A stretch of 64,000 nucleotides of DNA from F22 sp963678855. Its GTDB lineage: Bacteria > Bacteroidota > Bacteroidia > Bacteroidales > Bacteroidaceae. Positions 1 through 8,183 of the stretch are shown here, piece by piece. Below the pieces are notes generated by a model, which saw nothing but the letters and a program-made list of their open reading frames with translations, was not told where the DNA came from and made no database searches. The stretch lies in NCBI GenBank assembly GCA_963678855.1, contig OY787448.1:1674001-1738000 (forward strand), read 5' to 3'. Made by a program: the position numbers and the translations under genes. The number at the start of each line of letters is the position of its first letter. The stretch's first letter is position 1.

Positions 1-806
1 GTGGTGGTGGGGTCAATATTTTCTGTGACCAACACAATTTTGATCTTAAGATTGTGGATGTAGGTGTTGATTATGATTTCCATCCTAATTTTCCTATTAT
101 CAACAAAAAGGTAGGATACGGTACAAAGAATTTCCTCCGTGAAGCAGCTATGAGCGAAACAGAAATGTATCAAGCACTCTGGGCTGGAGTAGATATGGTG
201 GATATAATCAAAGAAGAAGGAAGTACTATCGTTTGTTTCGGAGAAATGGGTATTGCCAACACCTCGCCTTCGGCTGTATGGATGTCTTTATTGGCAGATA
301 TTGACATGAGAGAATGTGTAGGTGCTGGTTCTGGCTTATGTGATGCAGGAATAACTCATAAGCTACAAGTGCTTTTACAAGCTGTGGATAACTATAAAAA
401 ACTAGGACATAAGTCAAAAGATGCATGGAAAGTCATGCAGTACTTTGGTGGATTTGAAATGGTTGCCGCTGTAGGTGGAATGCTTCGTGCGGCCGAGCAT
501 GGTCTAATTATCATGGTGGATGGATTTATCATGAGTAGTTGTTTACTTATGGCTGGTAAATTATATCCTGAAGTTATGGAGTATGCTATCTGTGGTCATG
601 AAGGCGACGAAAAAGGACATAAGCGACTATTAAGAGCTCTGAATAAACCAGCTATTCTTCATCTTGGTATGCGTTTAGGGGAAGGTACTGGTGCGTTATG
701 TGCCTATCCTATACTTCAGTCTGCTGTAAAAATGCTCGATGATATGGATAGCTTTGACGATGGAGAAGTGTTGGATTATATCCATGATAATCAAATAGAA
801 GGATAA
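1..806 (+). CDS. cobT: Nicotinate-nucleotide--dimethylbenzimidazole phosphoribosyltransferase (5' truncated)
   Basis: CobT transfers phosphoribose from nicotinate mononucleotide to 5,6-dimethylbenzimidazole, giving alpha-ribazole phosphate for the cobalamin lower ligand. The frame is open from base 3 and reads GGGVNIFCDQHNFDLK before a GTG at 54, so the true start lies left of the window and roughly the C-terminal three quarters is present. The C-terminal GMRLGEGTGAL carries the glutamate that is the known catalytic base of the family, and GAGSGLC is also conserved. The stop is one base before the cobS ATG, so the two are co-translated. Identification is firm; only the N-terminus is missing. 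Confidence 0.95.
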   Translation, partial: GGGVNIFCDQHNFDLKIVDVGVDYDFHPNFPIINKKVGYGTKNFLREAAMSETEMYQALWAGVDMVDIIKEEGSTIVCFGEMGIANTSPSAVWMSLLADIDMRECVGAGSGLCDAGITHKLQVLLQAVDNYKKLGHKSKDAWKVMQYFGGFEMVAAVGGMLRAAEHGLIIMVDGFIMSSCLLMAGKLYPEVMEYAICGHEGDEKGHKRLLRALNKPAILHLGMRLGEGTGALCAYPILQSAVKMLDDMDSFDDGEVLDYIHDNQIEG

Positions 807-807
807 T

Positions 808-1632
808 ATGGAAACAAAATCTAATCAATCATCTGCTACAGACAATTTATTAGCTGGATTGACTCTTTTTACTCGTTTCCCTTTTTGGAAAATAAAAGAA
901 ATTCCTGGAGATGCCTTTAAGCGAGCTATCGAATGGTGGCCTCTAGCAGGTTGGATTACTGGTGGGACGATGTCTATCACTTTTGTGCTAGCTTCCCAAT
1001 TATGGTCTTTTCAGATTGCACTTTTACTAGCAATAATTTCTCGAGTACTCGTTACTGGTGCTTTGCACGAGGATGGTTTGGCAGATGTATTCGACGGATT
1101 AGGCGGTGGAACAACACCTAAACGTCGACTAGAAATCATGAAAGATAGCCATATAGGTACTTATGGTGTAGTTGGATTGATTTTATATTATGCACTACTC
1201 TATATCACATTACTGAGTGTACAGGAATATATACATTGGAGTATCTTTCTAATCTTTGATCCATGGTGTAAAGCCATATCTGCTCAAATAGTCAATTTAC
1301 TTCCTTATGTACGTCCTGTAGAAGACAGTAAAATAAAAGCTGTCTATCAGCGCATATCTTTCGGGGCTTCTTTACGTGAGTTGATAATAGGTATTCTTCC
1401 TTTAGCATTATGGATCACTTGGAATATCCGACATGGCATAGAAATCTCGCAGTTGCTCATGAGTTATGCACCCCCTCTGTGTATACCTTTTTGTATACTG
1501 TTTATACTAAAACATCTGTACAAGAAAAATATAGGTGGCTATACAGGAGATTGCTGTGGCGCAACATTTCTAATATTGGAGTTATGTACACTGCTAACTT
1601 GGTGTGCATTAGGTAATATCGGACTTGGATGA
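808..1632 (+). CDS. cobS: Adenosylcobinamide-GDP ribazoletransferase
   Basis: CobS joins adenosylcobinamide-GDP to alpha-ribazole (or its phosphate) at the inner membrane, the last assembly step of adenosylcobalamin. The 274-residue protein is of normal length, mostly hydrophobic with several membrane segments, and has the family signature ALHEDGLADVFDGLGGG around residues 90-105 and GGYTGDCCGA near the C-terminus. It follows cobT with a one-base gap, matching the usual cobUTS operon; cobU is presumably upstream of the window. No cobC-type phosphatase follows: the next gene has its own promoter. Confidence 0.95.
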   Translation: METKSNQSSATDNLLAGLTLFTRFPFWKIKEIPGDAFKRAIEWWPLAGWITGGTMSITFVLASQLWSFQIALLLAIISRVLVTGALHEDGLADVFDGLGGGTTPKRRLEIMKDSHIGTYGVVGLILYYALLYITLLSVQEYIHWSIFLIFDPWCKAISAQIVNLLPYVRPVEDSKIKAVYQRISFGASLRELIIGILPLALWITWNIRHGIEISQLLMSYAPPLCIPFCILFILKHLYKKNIGGYTGDCCGATFLILELCTLLTWCALGNIGLG

Positions 1633-1694
1633 GATATATTAGTCGTGGAACTAACTAAAAAAATCAAATTCTTAATATAAGCTGTCTTTTATCT

Positions 1695-1702
1695 TATCTT
1701 TG
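1695..1702 (+). promoter_or_regulatory. -7 promoter element of the ROK glucokinase gene
   Basis: TATCTTTG matches the Bacteroidota -7 consensus TAnnTTTG. It implies transcription from about base 1709 and a leader of about 85 nt before the ATG at 1793. It rules out the longer open frame that begins at 1700. No good TTTG -33 element is visible. Confidence 0.6.
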
Positions 1703-1792
1703 ATTTGTATAATTGACACAATTCCACTAATTTCGTGCAGAATCCCTGAATTCGACCTAATTATTACAATCTATATAATACCCAGTTCTAAA

Positions 1793-2773
1793 ATGAATGC
1801 AAGTAGTTTACAAAAGCCCTATGTAGTAGGAATGGACATAGGCGGTACTAATACCGTATTCGGTATTGTTGATGCTCGTGGTGAAATCCTAGCAAGTGAT
1901 AAAATCAAAACTGGTAGTTATGCAACTGCAGAAGAGTACGTAAGTGCTGTATGCAATGTATTGGTGCCATTGATCGAAAAAACTTGTGGTATCGATAAAA
2001 TCAAAGGTATGGGTGTAGGTGCTCCTAACGGAAACTTCTACAACGGTACTATTGAATATGCACCAAACCTTCCTTGGAAAGGTGTAATTCCATTGGCTCA
2101 AATGTTTGAAGAACGTGTAGGTGTACCTTGCGTATTGACAAACGATGCTAACGCAGCTGCACAAGGTGAAATGACTTATGGTGCTGCTCGTGGTATGAAA
2201 AACTTTATCATGATCACACTAGGTACTGGTGTAGGGTCTGGTATCGTTATCAATGGTCAAGTACTTTATGGACATGATGGTTTCGCAGGTGAGCTTGGTC
2301 ACACTATTATTCGTCGTGACAATGGTCGTCTTTGTGGTTGTGGTCGCACAGGTTGTTTAGAAGCTTATTGCTCAGCAACAGGTGTAGCTCGTTCTGCTAA
2401 AGAAATCGTTACAAATGCTGAACAAGAAACTGTACTAAGCAAGATTCCTGTAGATGAAATCACATCTAAGGATGTATATGATGCAGCGGTGCAAGGTGAT
2501 AAAGTAGCTCAAGAAATCTTTGACTTTACAGGTAAGATTCTTGGTGAAGCACTATGTGACTTTATCGCATTCTCTAGCCCTGAAGCTATTGTACTTTTCG
2601 GTGGTCTAGCAAAAGCAGGTAAATACATCATGGATCCTATCCAAAAGACAATGGATGAGAACATGTTGACTATCTTCAAGGGTAAAGCTAAGTTGATTGC
2701 TTCAGAATTGAAAGATAGCGATGCTGCTGTTCTTGGTGCTAGTGCACTTGCCTGGGAAATAAAAGAAGCGTAA
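1793..2773 (+). CDS. ROK family sugar kinase, probable glucokinase
   Basis: This 326-residue ROK kinase probably phosphorylates glucose with ATP in the cytoplasm. It has the N-terminal phosphate-binding loop MDIGGTNTVFGIVD, the catalytic region NDANAAAQGE, GTGVGSGIVINGQ, the histidine of GELGHTII and the full ROK zinc motif CGCGRTGCLEAYCSATG. The start at 1793 is chosen because the extra 31 codons upstream overlap the promoter and look non-coding. The gene is monocistronic, with its own promoter and a strong hairpin downstream. Another hexose such as mannose as substrate cannot be excluded. Compare the second ROK protein at 33.4 kb, which lacks the zinc motif. Confidence 0.85.
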   Translation: MNASSLQKPYVVGMDIGGTNTVFGIVDARGEILASDKIKTGSYATAEEYVSAVCNVLVPLIEKTCGIDKIKGMGVGAPNGNFYNGTIEYAPNLPWKGVIPLAQMFEERVGVPCVLTNDANAAAQGEMTYGAARGMKNFIMITLGTGVGSGIVINGQVLYGHDGFAGELGHTIIRRDNGRLCGCGRTGCLEAYCSATGVARSAKEIVTNAEQETVLSKIPVDEITSKDVYDAAVQGDKVAQEIFDFTGKILGEALCDFIAFSSPEAIVLFGGLAKAGKYIMDPIQKTMDENMLTIFKGKAKLIASELKDSDAAVLGASALAWEIKEA

Positions 2774-2825
2774 GCTGATTCCTAAGCATAAGAAAACAAC
2801 CCCCGCTTTTTAGCATAACCTTACT

Positions 2826-2872
2826 AACGGCCTCCAACAACTTACTACTTTGCTAAGTTTTGGAGGCCGTTT
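2826..2872 (+). terminator. Intrinsic terminator after the ROK kinase
   Basis: Perfect 12-bp arms (AACGGCCTCCAA at 2826-2837, TTGGAGGCCGTT at 2860-2871) form a hairpin followed by a T-rich stretch. It separates the kinase from the phosphatase gene that starts 29 bases further on. Confidence 0.75.
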
Positions 2873-2900
2873 CTACTTTATCCATATTAATATTTTAGTT

Positions 2901-3380
2901 ATGAACAATTCTGTATCCCCTACTCGTATCTTATTTGTATGTCTTGGAAATATCTGTCGTAGCCCTACAGCTCACTGTGTGATGAAAGCTATACTGGCTG
3001 AGCGTCCAGAGTTGAAGCATATAAAAATTGATTCTGCAGGTATTCTTAGTGTACACCAAGGGGAACTACCTGATGAACGTATGAGACAGCATGCTTCTAA
3101 ACGTGGCTACAACCTGACGCATTTAAGTCGTCCTGTATGTGTGGAAGATTTTGATGACTTTGATTTAATCCTTGGTATGGATGATCGTAATATCTCTGAT
3201 TTGATGGAGCTAGCTCCTACTATAGAAGATGAAAAGAAAATCAAGCGTATGACCGACTTTGCTATAGAAACGACTATGGATTATGTACCAGACCCATATT
3301 ATGGGGGCTCTCAAGGATTTGAATTGGTCTTAGACCTGCTAGAAGATTGTTGCAAAGGACTTGCAAATGCCCTTAAATAA
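2901..3380 (+). CDS. Low-molecular-weight protein-tyrosine phosphatase
   Basis: Cytosolic phosphatase of the low-molecular-weight PTP family, 159 residues, the usual length. The catalytic P-loop CLGNICRSP (CX5R-S) is near the N-terminus and the general-acid motif DPYYGG is near the C-terminus. The start at 2901 puts the P-loop about 12 residues in, as in the family; the longer frame would run into the terminator upstream. Substrates are not evident: family members act on phosphotyrosine proteins, often in exopolysaccharide regulation, but no partner kinase is adjacent. Confidence 0.9.
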   Translation: MNNSVSPTRILFVCLGNICRSPTAHCVMKAILAERPELKHIKIDSAGILSVHQGELPDERMRQHASKRGYNLTHLSRPVCVEDFDDFDLILGMDDRNISDLMELAPTIEDEKKIKRMTDFAIETTMDYVPDPYYGGSQGFELVLDLLEDCCKGLANALK

Positions 3381-3402
3381 AAGGATTAGCTCAGTCTAGA
3401 GC

Positions 3403-3466
3403 AAAAAAAAGGAGTCACACCTGACTCCAACCTTGTTAACCTTAAATCTAATACTATGAAAAACAC
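3403..3466 (-). ncRNA. Putative small RNA, copy 1 of a two-member family
   Basis: On the minus strand a near-ideal Bacteroidota promoter (TTTG at 3498-3501, 19-base spacer, TATCTTTG at 3471-3478) would start an RNA near 3465. The transcript would end at a perfect 6-bp hairpin (GGAGTC/GACTCC, 3411-3428) followed by eight T residues, a standard intrinsic terminator. The RNA is about 60 nt and has no ORF. Its middle part (TTTTTCATAGT, then TTTAAGGTT) recurs in a second element at about 7.95 kb. The family is not one I can name. Confidence 0.5.
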
Positions 3467-3470
3467 ATTA

Positions 3471-3501
3471 CAAAGATACAGCTTTCTGACACACTTGCAA
3501 A
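3471..3501 (-). promoter_or_regulatory. Promoter of small-RNA copy 1
   Basis: Minus-strand TTTG (3498-3501), 19-base spacer and TATCTTTG (3471-3478). It is one of the two best full promoter matches in the window (the other precedes miaB), although no protein gene lies directly downstream of it. Confidence 0.6.
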
Positions 3502-3714
3502 CTATTCAAGAAGAAAAGAATGTTATATAGCATGATTTAACAATACAACCCTATTTTAACTAGAAAACAGCTAAAATTTCACACTCCAATATTATAAACT
3601 GATCTATAGACGCGTACAAGCTAAAGAATATAGTATTTAAATTAAAACAGGCCATATGAAATATTAATTCCCTGTATTTGTACTAGTCAAAACAAACACA
3701 GGGAATCATTCTAT

Positions 3715-4494
3715 TTAATAAGAAATATCTACTGGTAAACCAGTTTCCTTTTCAACTCTTAATGCTATAGCATCCAACACTTCTTTAGAGACCTTCTTTA
3801 GCCCTTTTAAAGGCGTTTCTCTATCTATGGTGTAGATCATTACCTTTTCTGGATTAATCTCTTTAATTGCACTTATCCAAGGAGTTATATACATATCACT
3901 TGTGTTATCAACACTTTGTCCATCAGCTTCACCACTAACAAACATGGTTTGAACAATGCAGTCTTTACCAAACTCTTTCATTTTAGCAATGACTTCCTCT
4001 ATATCATAATGACCTTTAGGGGCATCTAGACGATTTATATATTCTTTATCGACTGTATCCAACTTAATGCAATTGTTATCCACAAGTAATAGTGCTTTAA
4101 ACACACTCTCTTTTGTTATACGAGATCCGTTGGTTAAGACAGATATTTCGCATTTGGGAGCATAAGTGTTACGCAAACGTACTGTTTCTTCAATTATCCA
4201 TAGAAAATCTGGATGTAAAGTAGGTTCTCCATTTCCTGCGAAGGTAATTACATCAGGTAATACACCCTCTTCGCGCATAGCAAACAGTTTAGCTTCTAAT
4301 ACATCTCTGACTTCCTCTTTATTAGGAAGTTTACTTTTTGTACGTGTTTCTTTATTTAATCCACACTCACAATAGATACAATCAAAAGAACAGACCTTTC
4401 CATCAGCTGGTAGTAAGTTGATTCCTAAAGACACACCAAAACGACGTGACTTAACAGGACCAAACACTGGTGATTCAAATAATATTGTTGCCAT
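3715..4494 (-). CDS. Radical SAM protein
   Basis: A 259-residue radical SAM enzyme. The N-terminal part contains the cluster motif CSFDCIYCECG (CX3CX2C), preceded by GPVKSRRFGVSLGINLLP, which is typical of the MoaA-like Fe-S oxidoreductase group COG0731. FAGNGEPTLHPDF resembles the SAM-binding GGEP motif and VLTNGS follows. There is no TRAM or SPASM domain. The reaction is unknown, and neighbours give no clue because the gene stands alone on the minus strand. Both the fold and the cluster are supported by sequence; the function is not. Confidence 0.8.
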   Translation of the reverse strand: MATILFESPVFGPVKSRRFGVSLGINLLPADGKVCSFDCIYCECGLNKETRTKSKLPNKEEVRDVLEAKLFAMREEGVLPDVITFAGNGEPTLHPDFLWIIEETVRLRNTYAPKCEISVLTNGSRITKESVFKALLLVDNNCIKLDTVDKEYINRLDAPKGHYDIEEVIAKMKEFGKDCIVQTMFVSGEADGQSVDNTSDMYITPWISAIKEINPEKVMIYTIDRETPLKGLKKVSKEVLDAIALRVEKETGLPVDISY

Positions 4495-5024
4495 AGCTTT
4501 TTTTATTTAATGACTACATTTATAGGATGCTACATCTTGTGTCAATGCAACTGCATGAATACCCTTAGTTTTGCGTTATGCACCAATACACCACTTCCTA
4601 TATTATTATGATATTGATTTTTCTCTAATTAAAAAAACTCTATAAGAATAATATAGTGTTGTGGATTTGTTGAAAGCCCAGTTGATATTTTCTTGCTTTT
4701 GAAGTTATCCTTTTTAGATACTTAGTTTATGCACAAAAATACACACATAGGAAATATCCTTGTATCTAGTCGTTTTGTATACTTATCATATAGGCTATAC
4801 ACATCCTGTTTATTACTGACAAAGGTATAAAACTATTTTGGCATACGTTGTTGATAAAGCTGTTTTTTTCTGTAGAAAGTCTATGTAAAACTCAACACTT
4901 CAGAAATTTGTGTACTTCGATGTTTTGTCTATAGAGAAGTAGAATGCACATATCCAAATTTATTTTTTCAAAAGCTTTACTTGAGATATGCGCATGTTTT
5001 GCACGAGTTATCTACATATGTTTG
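4495..5024. other. AT-rich intergenic region with DnaA-box-like sequences
   Basis: This gene-free stretch separates divergent genes and is clearly AT-rich. It holds a perfect TTATNCACA (TTATGCACA, 4727-4735) and 8-of-9 matches at 4576-4584 (TTATGCACC), 4795-4803 (CTATACACA) and 5008-5016 (TTATCTACA). I see no ORF, tRNA or strong hairpin. It could be a replication origin, or only long promoter DNA; neither is shown. Confidence 0.3.
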
Positions 5025-5032
5025 TATCTTTG
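4998..5032 (+). promoter_or_regulatory. Promoter of the TrmH-family methyltransferase
   Basis: TTTG at 4998-5001 and TATCTTTG at 5025-5032 (23-base spacer). Transcription would start near 5039, about 43 bases before the ATG at 5082. Confidence 0.6.
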
Positions 5033-5081
5033 CACCACACATTATATATATGTATATTGTTCAATAAATAGAATCTATTAT

Positions 5082-5624
5082 ATGAGTCATCAAAAACTAT
5101 CTATACGAGAAATGCAACGTATCAGCACAGAGGAGTTTAAAGAAGTCAAGAAGATTCCTCTTGTGGTTGTACTTGATAATATTCGTAGCTTACACAATAT
5201 AGGGTCTGTCTTTCGTACTTGTGATGCGTTTCGTATCCAAGAGATTCATTTATGCGGGTTGACTGCAAAACCGCCTCATGCAGAGATACATAAAACTGCA
5301 TTGGGGGCTGAGTATAGTGTTGATTGGACGTATTTTGAAGATACAATAGATTCTGTAGCCGTTCTAAAGGCAGCTGGTTATACTATTCTTGCTGTAGAGC
5401 AAGCCAAAGATAGCATGATGTTGGACACGATGCAGCTTGATCCAAGTAAAAGTTATGCAATAGTTATGGGCAATGAGGTGAAAGGGGTGCAACAGCAAGT
5501 CATTGATGCTTGTGATGGATGTATTGAAATTCCTCAATATGGTACGAAACATTCACTCAATGTATCTGTGTCGGCTGGTATGGTCATTTGGCAGTGTTTT
5601 ACCCAATTACCACTTGAAGATTAA
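5082..5624 (+). CDS. TrmH/SpoU family RNA methyltransferase
   Basis: A 180-residue SPOUT-class methyltransferase that likely 2'-O-methylates tRNA or rRNA using SAM. The three SpoU motifs are present: NIRSLHNIGSVFRTCDAF (motif 1), VMGNEVKGV (motif 2) and LNVSVSAGMVIW (motif 3, the knot). The ATG at 5082 is chosen because the promoter lies inside the longer frame. The protein has no N-terminal substrate-binding domain, so it is the short TrmL/TrmH-like form; the exact target nucleotide cannot be read from the sequence. A strong terminator follows. Confidence 0.85.
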   Translation: MSHQKLSIREMQRISTEEFKEVKKIPLVVVLDNIRSLHNIGSVFRTCDAFRIQEIHLCGLTAKPPHAEIHKTALGAEYSVDWTYFEDTIDSVAVLKAAGYTILAVEQAKDSMMLDTMQLDPSKSYAIVMGNEVKGVQQQVIDACDGCIEIPQYGTKHSLNVSVSAGMVIWQCFTQLPLED

Positions 5625-5655
5625 GATATCAACAAAGTTGTGTATAAACAAAAGA

Positions 5656-5694
5656 AAACGAGTAACAAACTACTAATCAGTTTGTTACTCGTTT
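5656..5694 (+). terminator. Intrinsic terminator after the TrmH-family gene
   Basis: A 16-bp perfect stem (5656-5671 with 5679-5694, 7-base loop) ends in GTTTTTTTG. It lies between convergent genes and also reads well from the minus strand, so it probably serves both. Confidence 0.85.
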
Positions 5695-5756
5695 TTTTGT
5701 TTATAGTCAATCCTCAGTATATTCGAGGTTATTTACATCCTTGTGTATAACGCAGA

Positions 5757-7250
5757 TTACTTAAATTCGTTCCAGTCTACAAGCTTCATATCTTTCTTTT
5801 CCATCAATGCTATGTGCATTCCGAAAGCAGCGCGTAGATTGTGTGGAGTGTGACCAAGACCACAAGAGTCAAGATATGCACGAAGTACTGGCTTGTAATC
5901 AGGGTGTACACAGTTGTTGATAATTTCTTCAGCGCGTTGAGCTGGGCTCTTACCACGAAGGTCAGCAATACCTTGTTCTGTGATGATGATATTTACTGAG
6001 TGTTCGTTGTGGTCAATGTGAGAAACCATTGGTACGATAGAGCTAATAGCACCACCCTTAGCAATTGAAGGACAAGTGAAGATACTGATAAATGAATTAC
6101 GAGTAAAGTCACCAGAACCACCGATACCGTTCATCATTTTGCTACCACATACTTGAGTTGAGTTTACGTTACCGTAGATATCTGCTTCAAGAGCTGTGTT
6201 GATAGAAATCAAACCTAGACGACGAGCAACTTCAGGGCTGTTAGAGATTTCAGTAGGACGAATCACTAGACGGTCTTTGAAGAAATCGATGTTAGCGTAG
6301 ATATCATCCAAGCATTCGTTTGATACAGAAAGTGAACTTGTAGAACCGAATTTACAGTGACCTTCTTTCATCAACTTGATTACTGAATCTTGGATAACCT
6401 CAGTGTACATTTCGAATGGAGGAATATTTTCGTCTTGACCAAGTGCAGCTAATACTGCATTTGCTACATTACCCACACCTGATTGGATAGGTACGAATTC
6501 TGCAGGAATAACACCACGCTTCACTTCGTTAGACAAGAAAGCTGCTACGTTTTGACCGATTTTAGTAGTTACTTCATCTGGATCAGTAAATGGACGAGCT
6601 TCATCAGGCAAGTGTGTTTCTACAATACCAATAATCTTAGCTGGATCAACTTTAATATATGGAGTACCGATACGATCATTTGGCTTATAAATAGGAATTT
6701 CACGACGCAATGGAGGATCTGCTGGTTCGTACATATCGTGAAGACCCTTCATTTTAGGACTGTGTGCAGAATTCAACTCAATAATGATTTTATCTGACAT
6801 ACTACATACAGTAGGAGAAATACCACCACCTGTTGTGATGTAGATTTCACCATCTTCAGTCACGTCTAGTGCTTCAACAATTGCGATGTCCAATTTGCCG
6901 AAGAATCCATAACGTAGTTCTTGAGCCATTTGTGATAAGTGGATATCATTGTAAGCTACTGTACCAGAGTTTACAGCCTTACGGAAGTCACCACTTGTAG
7001 TGTAAGGAGCACGATAGTTTAGTGCCTCTGCACGTACTAATTCACCATCTACAGAGTCACCTGTTGATGCACCAGTGAAAAGATTGATTTTGAACTCTTC
7101 GCCACGATCGTGAGCTTCACGAGCTAGTTTTGCGACTTCTGGGATAACTACCTTAGGGCTACCTGCAGGTGTAAAACCACTCAAACCTACATTTGCGCCA
7201 TTTTGTACAAACGTAGCAGCTTCTGCTGCTGTCATTTTTTTAAATGCCAT
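5757..7250 (-). CDS. Acetyl-CoA hydrolase/transferase family protein (probable succinyl-CoA:acetate CoA-transferase)
   Basis: A 497-residue class I CoA-transferase of the AarC/Cat1 type. These enzymes move CoA between acetate and succinate or propionate, which fits the succinate/propionate fermentation of Bacteroidales. The sequence opens FKKMTAAEAATFVQNGANVG and continues with GLSGFTPAGSPK, the CoA-transferase N-terminal signature. The C-terminal half has GIGGSGDFTRNS and ITEQGIADLRGKSP, conserved in the C-terminal domain. Length matches the family. The acyl donor and acceptor are inferred. It lies 45 bases downstream of the small membrane protein gene and may share its promoter. Confidence 0.85.
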   Translation of the reverse strand: MAFKKMTAAEAATFVQNGANVGLSGFTPAGSPKVVIPEVAKLAREAHDRGEEFKINLFTGASTGDSVDGELVRAEALNYRAPYTTSGDFRKAVNSGTVAYNDIHLSQMAQELRYGFFGKLDIAIVEALDVTEDGEIYITTGGGISPTVCSMSDKIIIELNSAHSPKMKGLHDMYEPADPPLRREIPIYKPNDRIGTPYIKVDPAKIIGIVETHLPDEARPFTDPDEVTTKIGQNVAAFLSNEVKRGVIPAEFVPIQSGVGNVANAVLAALGQDENIPPFEMYTEVIQDSVIKLMKEGHCKFGSTSSLSVSNECLDDIYANIDFFKDRLVIRPTEISNSPEVARRLGLISINTALEADIYGNVNSTQVCGSKMMNGIGGSGDFTRNSFISIFTCPSIAKGGAISSIVPMVSHIDHNEHSVNIIITEQGIADLRGKSPAQRAEEIINNCVHPDYKPVLRAYLDSCGLGHTPHNLRAAFGMHIALMEKKDMKLVDWNEFK

Positions 7251-7295
7251 TTTTTTGTATTCTAAAATTCTATTGAAAGTTTATTGTCAGCGAAT

Positions 7296-7808
7296 TTATT
7301 GATATTTTGGACTCAAAATTTCACTCCATATAACAGCTTTTTTCAAGCGAGAAGTGGAATTTAGTCTATATCTATCGTTTATTTTTCTTGTTGTTTTTGT
7401 TGTTTGTGTTAGAGGTTGCGGTTTAGCAAGCTCTACTGGAGTATACCCTTCTTTAATAGGGTATGCATTTTCACCCTTGAACATAAAAGGACGTTCTTTT
7501 TCTGGACGAGGAGTGTATAGTTCTTGTTCTCGGTTATCGAGAGTAGATTCTTTTTCTTCGAAGGTTTCTGAGAATGTTTGTTGAGCTTCTTCCAACTTTT
7601 GATCAATAGTTTGTTCTAGTCTTTCAAAGAATGTTGGAGGTTGTTCAGATGAAGGGATATTATCAAATTTACGATTAGCATCAGCGGTCTCTTGTTTTTT
7701 ATAATTCGAAACCGTTTTATAGATCAAATTGGCAGCAATTACTAGAGGAATAACCCAGATAGAAAAATCTTCCCATCCTGCTGTTTGTATAATTTGCATA
7801 ATCTCCAT
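7296..7808 (-). CDS. Hypothetical membrane-anchored protein
   Basis: A 170-residue protein I do not recognise functionally. The N-terminus has one hydrophobic segment (about residues 15-30, FSIWVIPLVIAANLIY). It is followed by a charged, Glu/Gln-rich stretch (residues 40-110) that could be coiled or disordered, then a Pro/Thr-rich linker. The C-terminus RLKKAVIWSEILSPKYQ resembles a short tail common in uncharacterised Bacteroidota proteins. A second ATG lies three codons in. The gene has its own promoter and precedes the CoA-transferase gene. Confidence 0.7.
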   Translation of the reverse strand: MEIMQIIQTAGWEDFSIWVIPLVIAANLIYKTVSNYKKQETADANRKFDNIPSSEQPPTFFERLEQTIDQKLEEAQQTFSETFEEKESTLDNREQELYTPRPEKERPFMFKGENAYPIKEGYTPVELAKPQPLTQTTKTTRKINDRYRLNSTSRLKKAVIWSEILSPKYQ

Positions 7809-7844
7809 AACTAAAAGTTTTTAAGTTGACAAACTTTCTCGCTT

Positions 7845-7852
7845 CAAAGATA
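7845..7852 (-). promoter_or_regulatory. -7 element of the hypothetical membrane protein gene
   Basis: Minus-strand TATCTTTG, 37 bases before the ATG at 7808. No clear -33 element. Confidence 0.5.
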
Positions 7853-7904
7853 CGCAAATTAAATAAGATAGAATGTGGATAAACGCAAAATCTTATAAAA
7901 GAGC

Positions 7905-7985
7905 ATAAGAAAAGGGGAGCTTCACAGTTCCCCTCGTCTTTTTAACCTAAACCTTAACTATGAAAAAATCTAATGTTTCTTTCAC
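7905..7985 (-). ncRNA. Putative small RNA, copy 2 of the family seen at 3.4 kb
   Basis: A minus-strand promoter (TTG at 8018-8020, 20-base spacer, TATATTTG at 7990-7997) would start an RNA near 7984. It would end at a hairpin (GGGGA...TCCCC, 7914-7933) followed by TTTTCTT. The transcript, about 75-80 nt, shares TTTTTTCATAGT and TTAAGGTTTAGGTTAA with copy 1, in the same order and distance from promoter and hairpin. The stem has one A-C mismatch in the minus-strand RNA but a G-U pair in the plus-strand RNA, so the functional strand is slightly uncertain. Confidence 0.45.
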
Positions 7986-8118
7986 GCTACAAATATAGAA
8001 ACAATTCTTTCACAATGCAAGTTTTTTTGCTGTAAAATCTACAATTTAATAGTTTTGTCATATCAAGAGTGCATGATTCGTACTATTTTTAGGCATTTAC
8101 AGAATATAATACTCTAGT

Positions 8119-8150
8119 TTTGACTGTTATCTGGATAATATGTATCTTTG
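8119..8150 (+). promoter_or_regulatory. Promoter of miaB
   Basis: TTTG (8119-8122), a 20-base spacer and TATCTTTG (8143-8150): a consensus Bacteroidota housekeeping promoter, giving a 5' leader of about 27 bases. Confidence 0.75.
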
Positions 8151-8183
8151 CAAACTCAATTTTTTTAATATATAACTAGAGAC

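Noticed and set aside
1700..1792. N-terminal extension of the ROK glucokinase
   Set aside because: The extension begins inside the promoter and lacks similarity to ROK N-termini; translation is taken from 1793.
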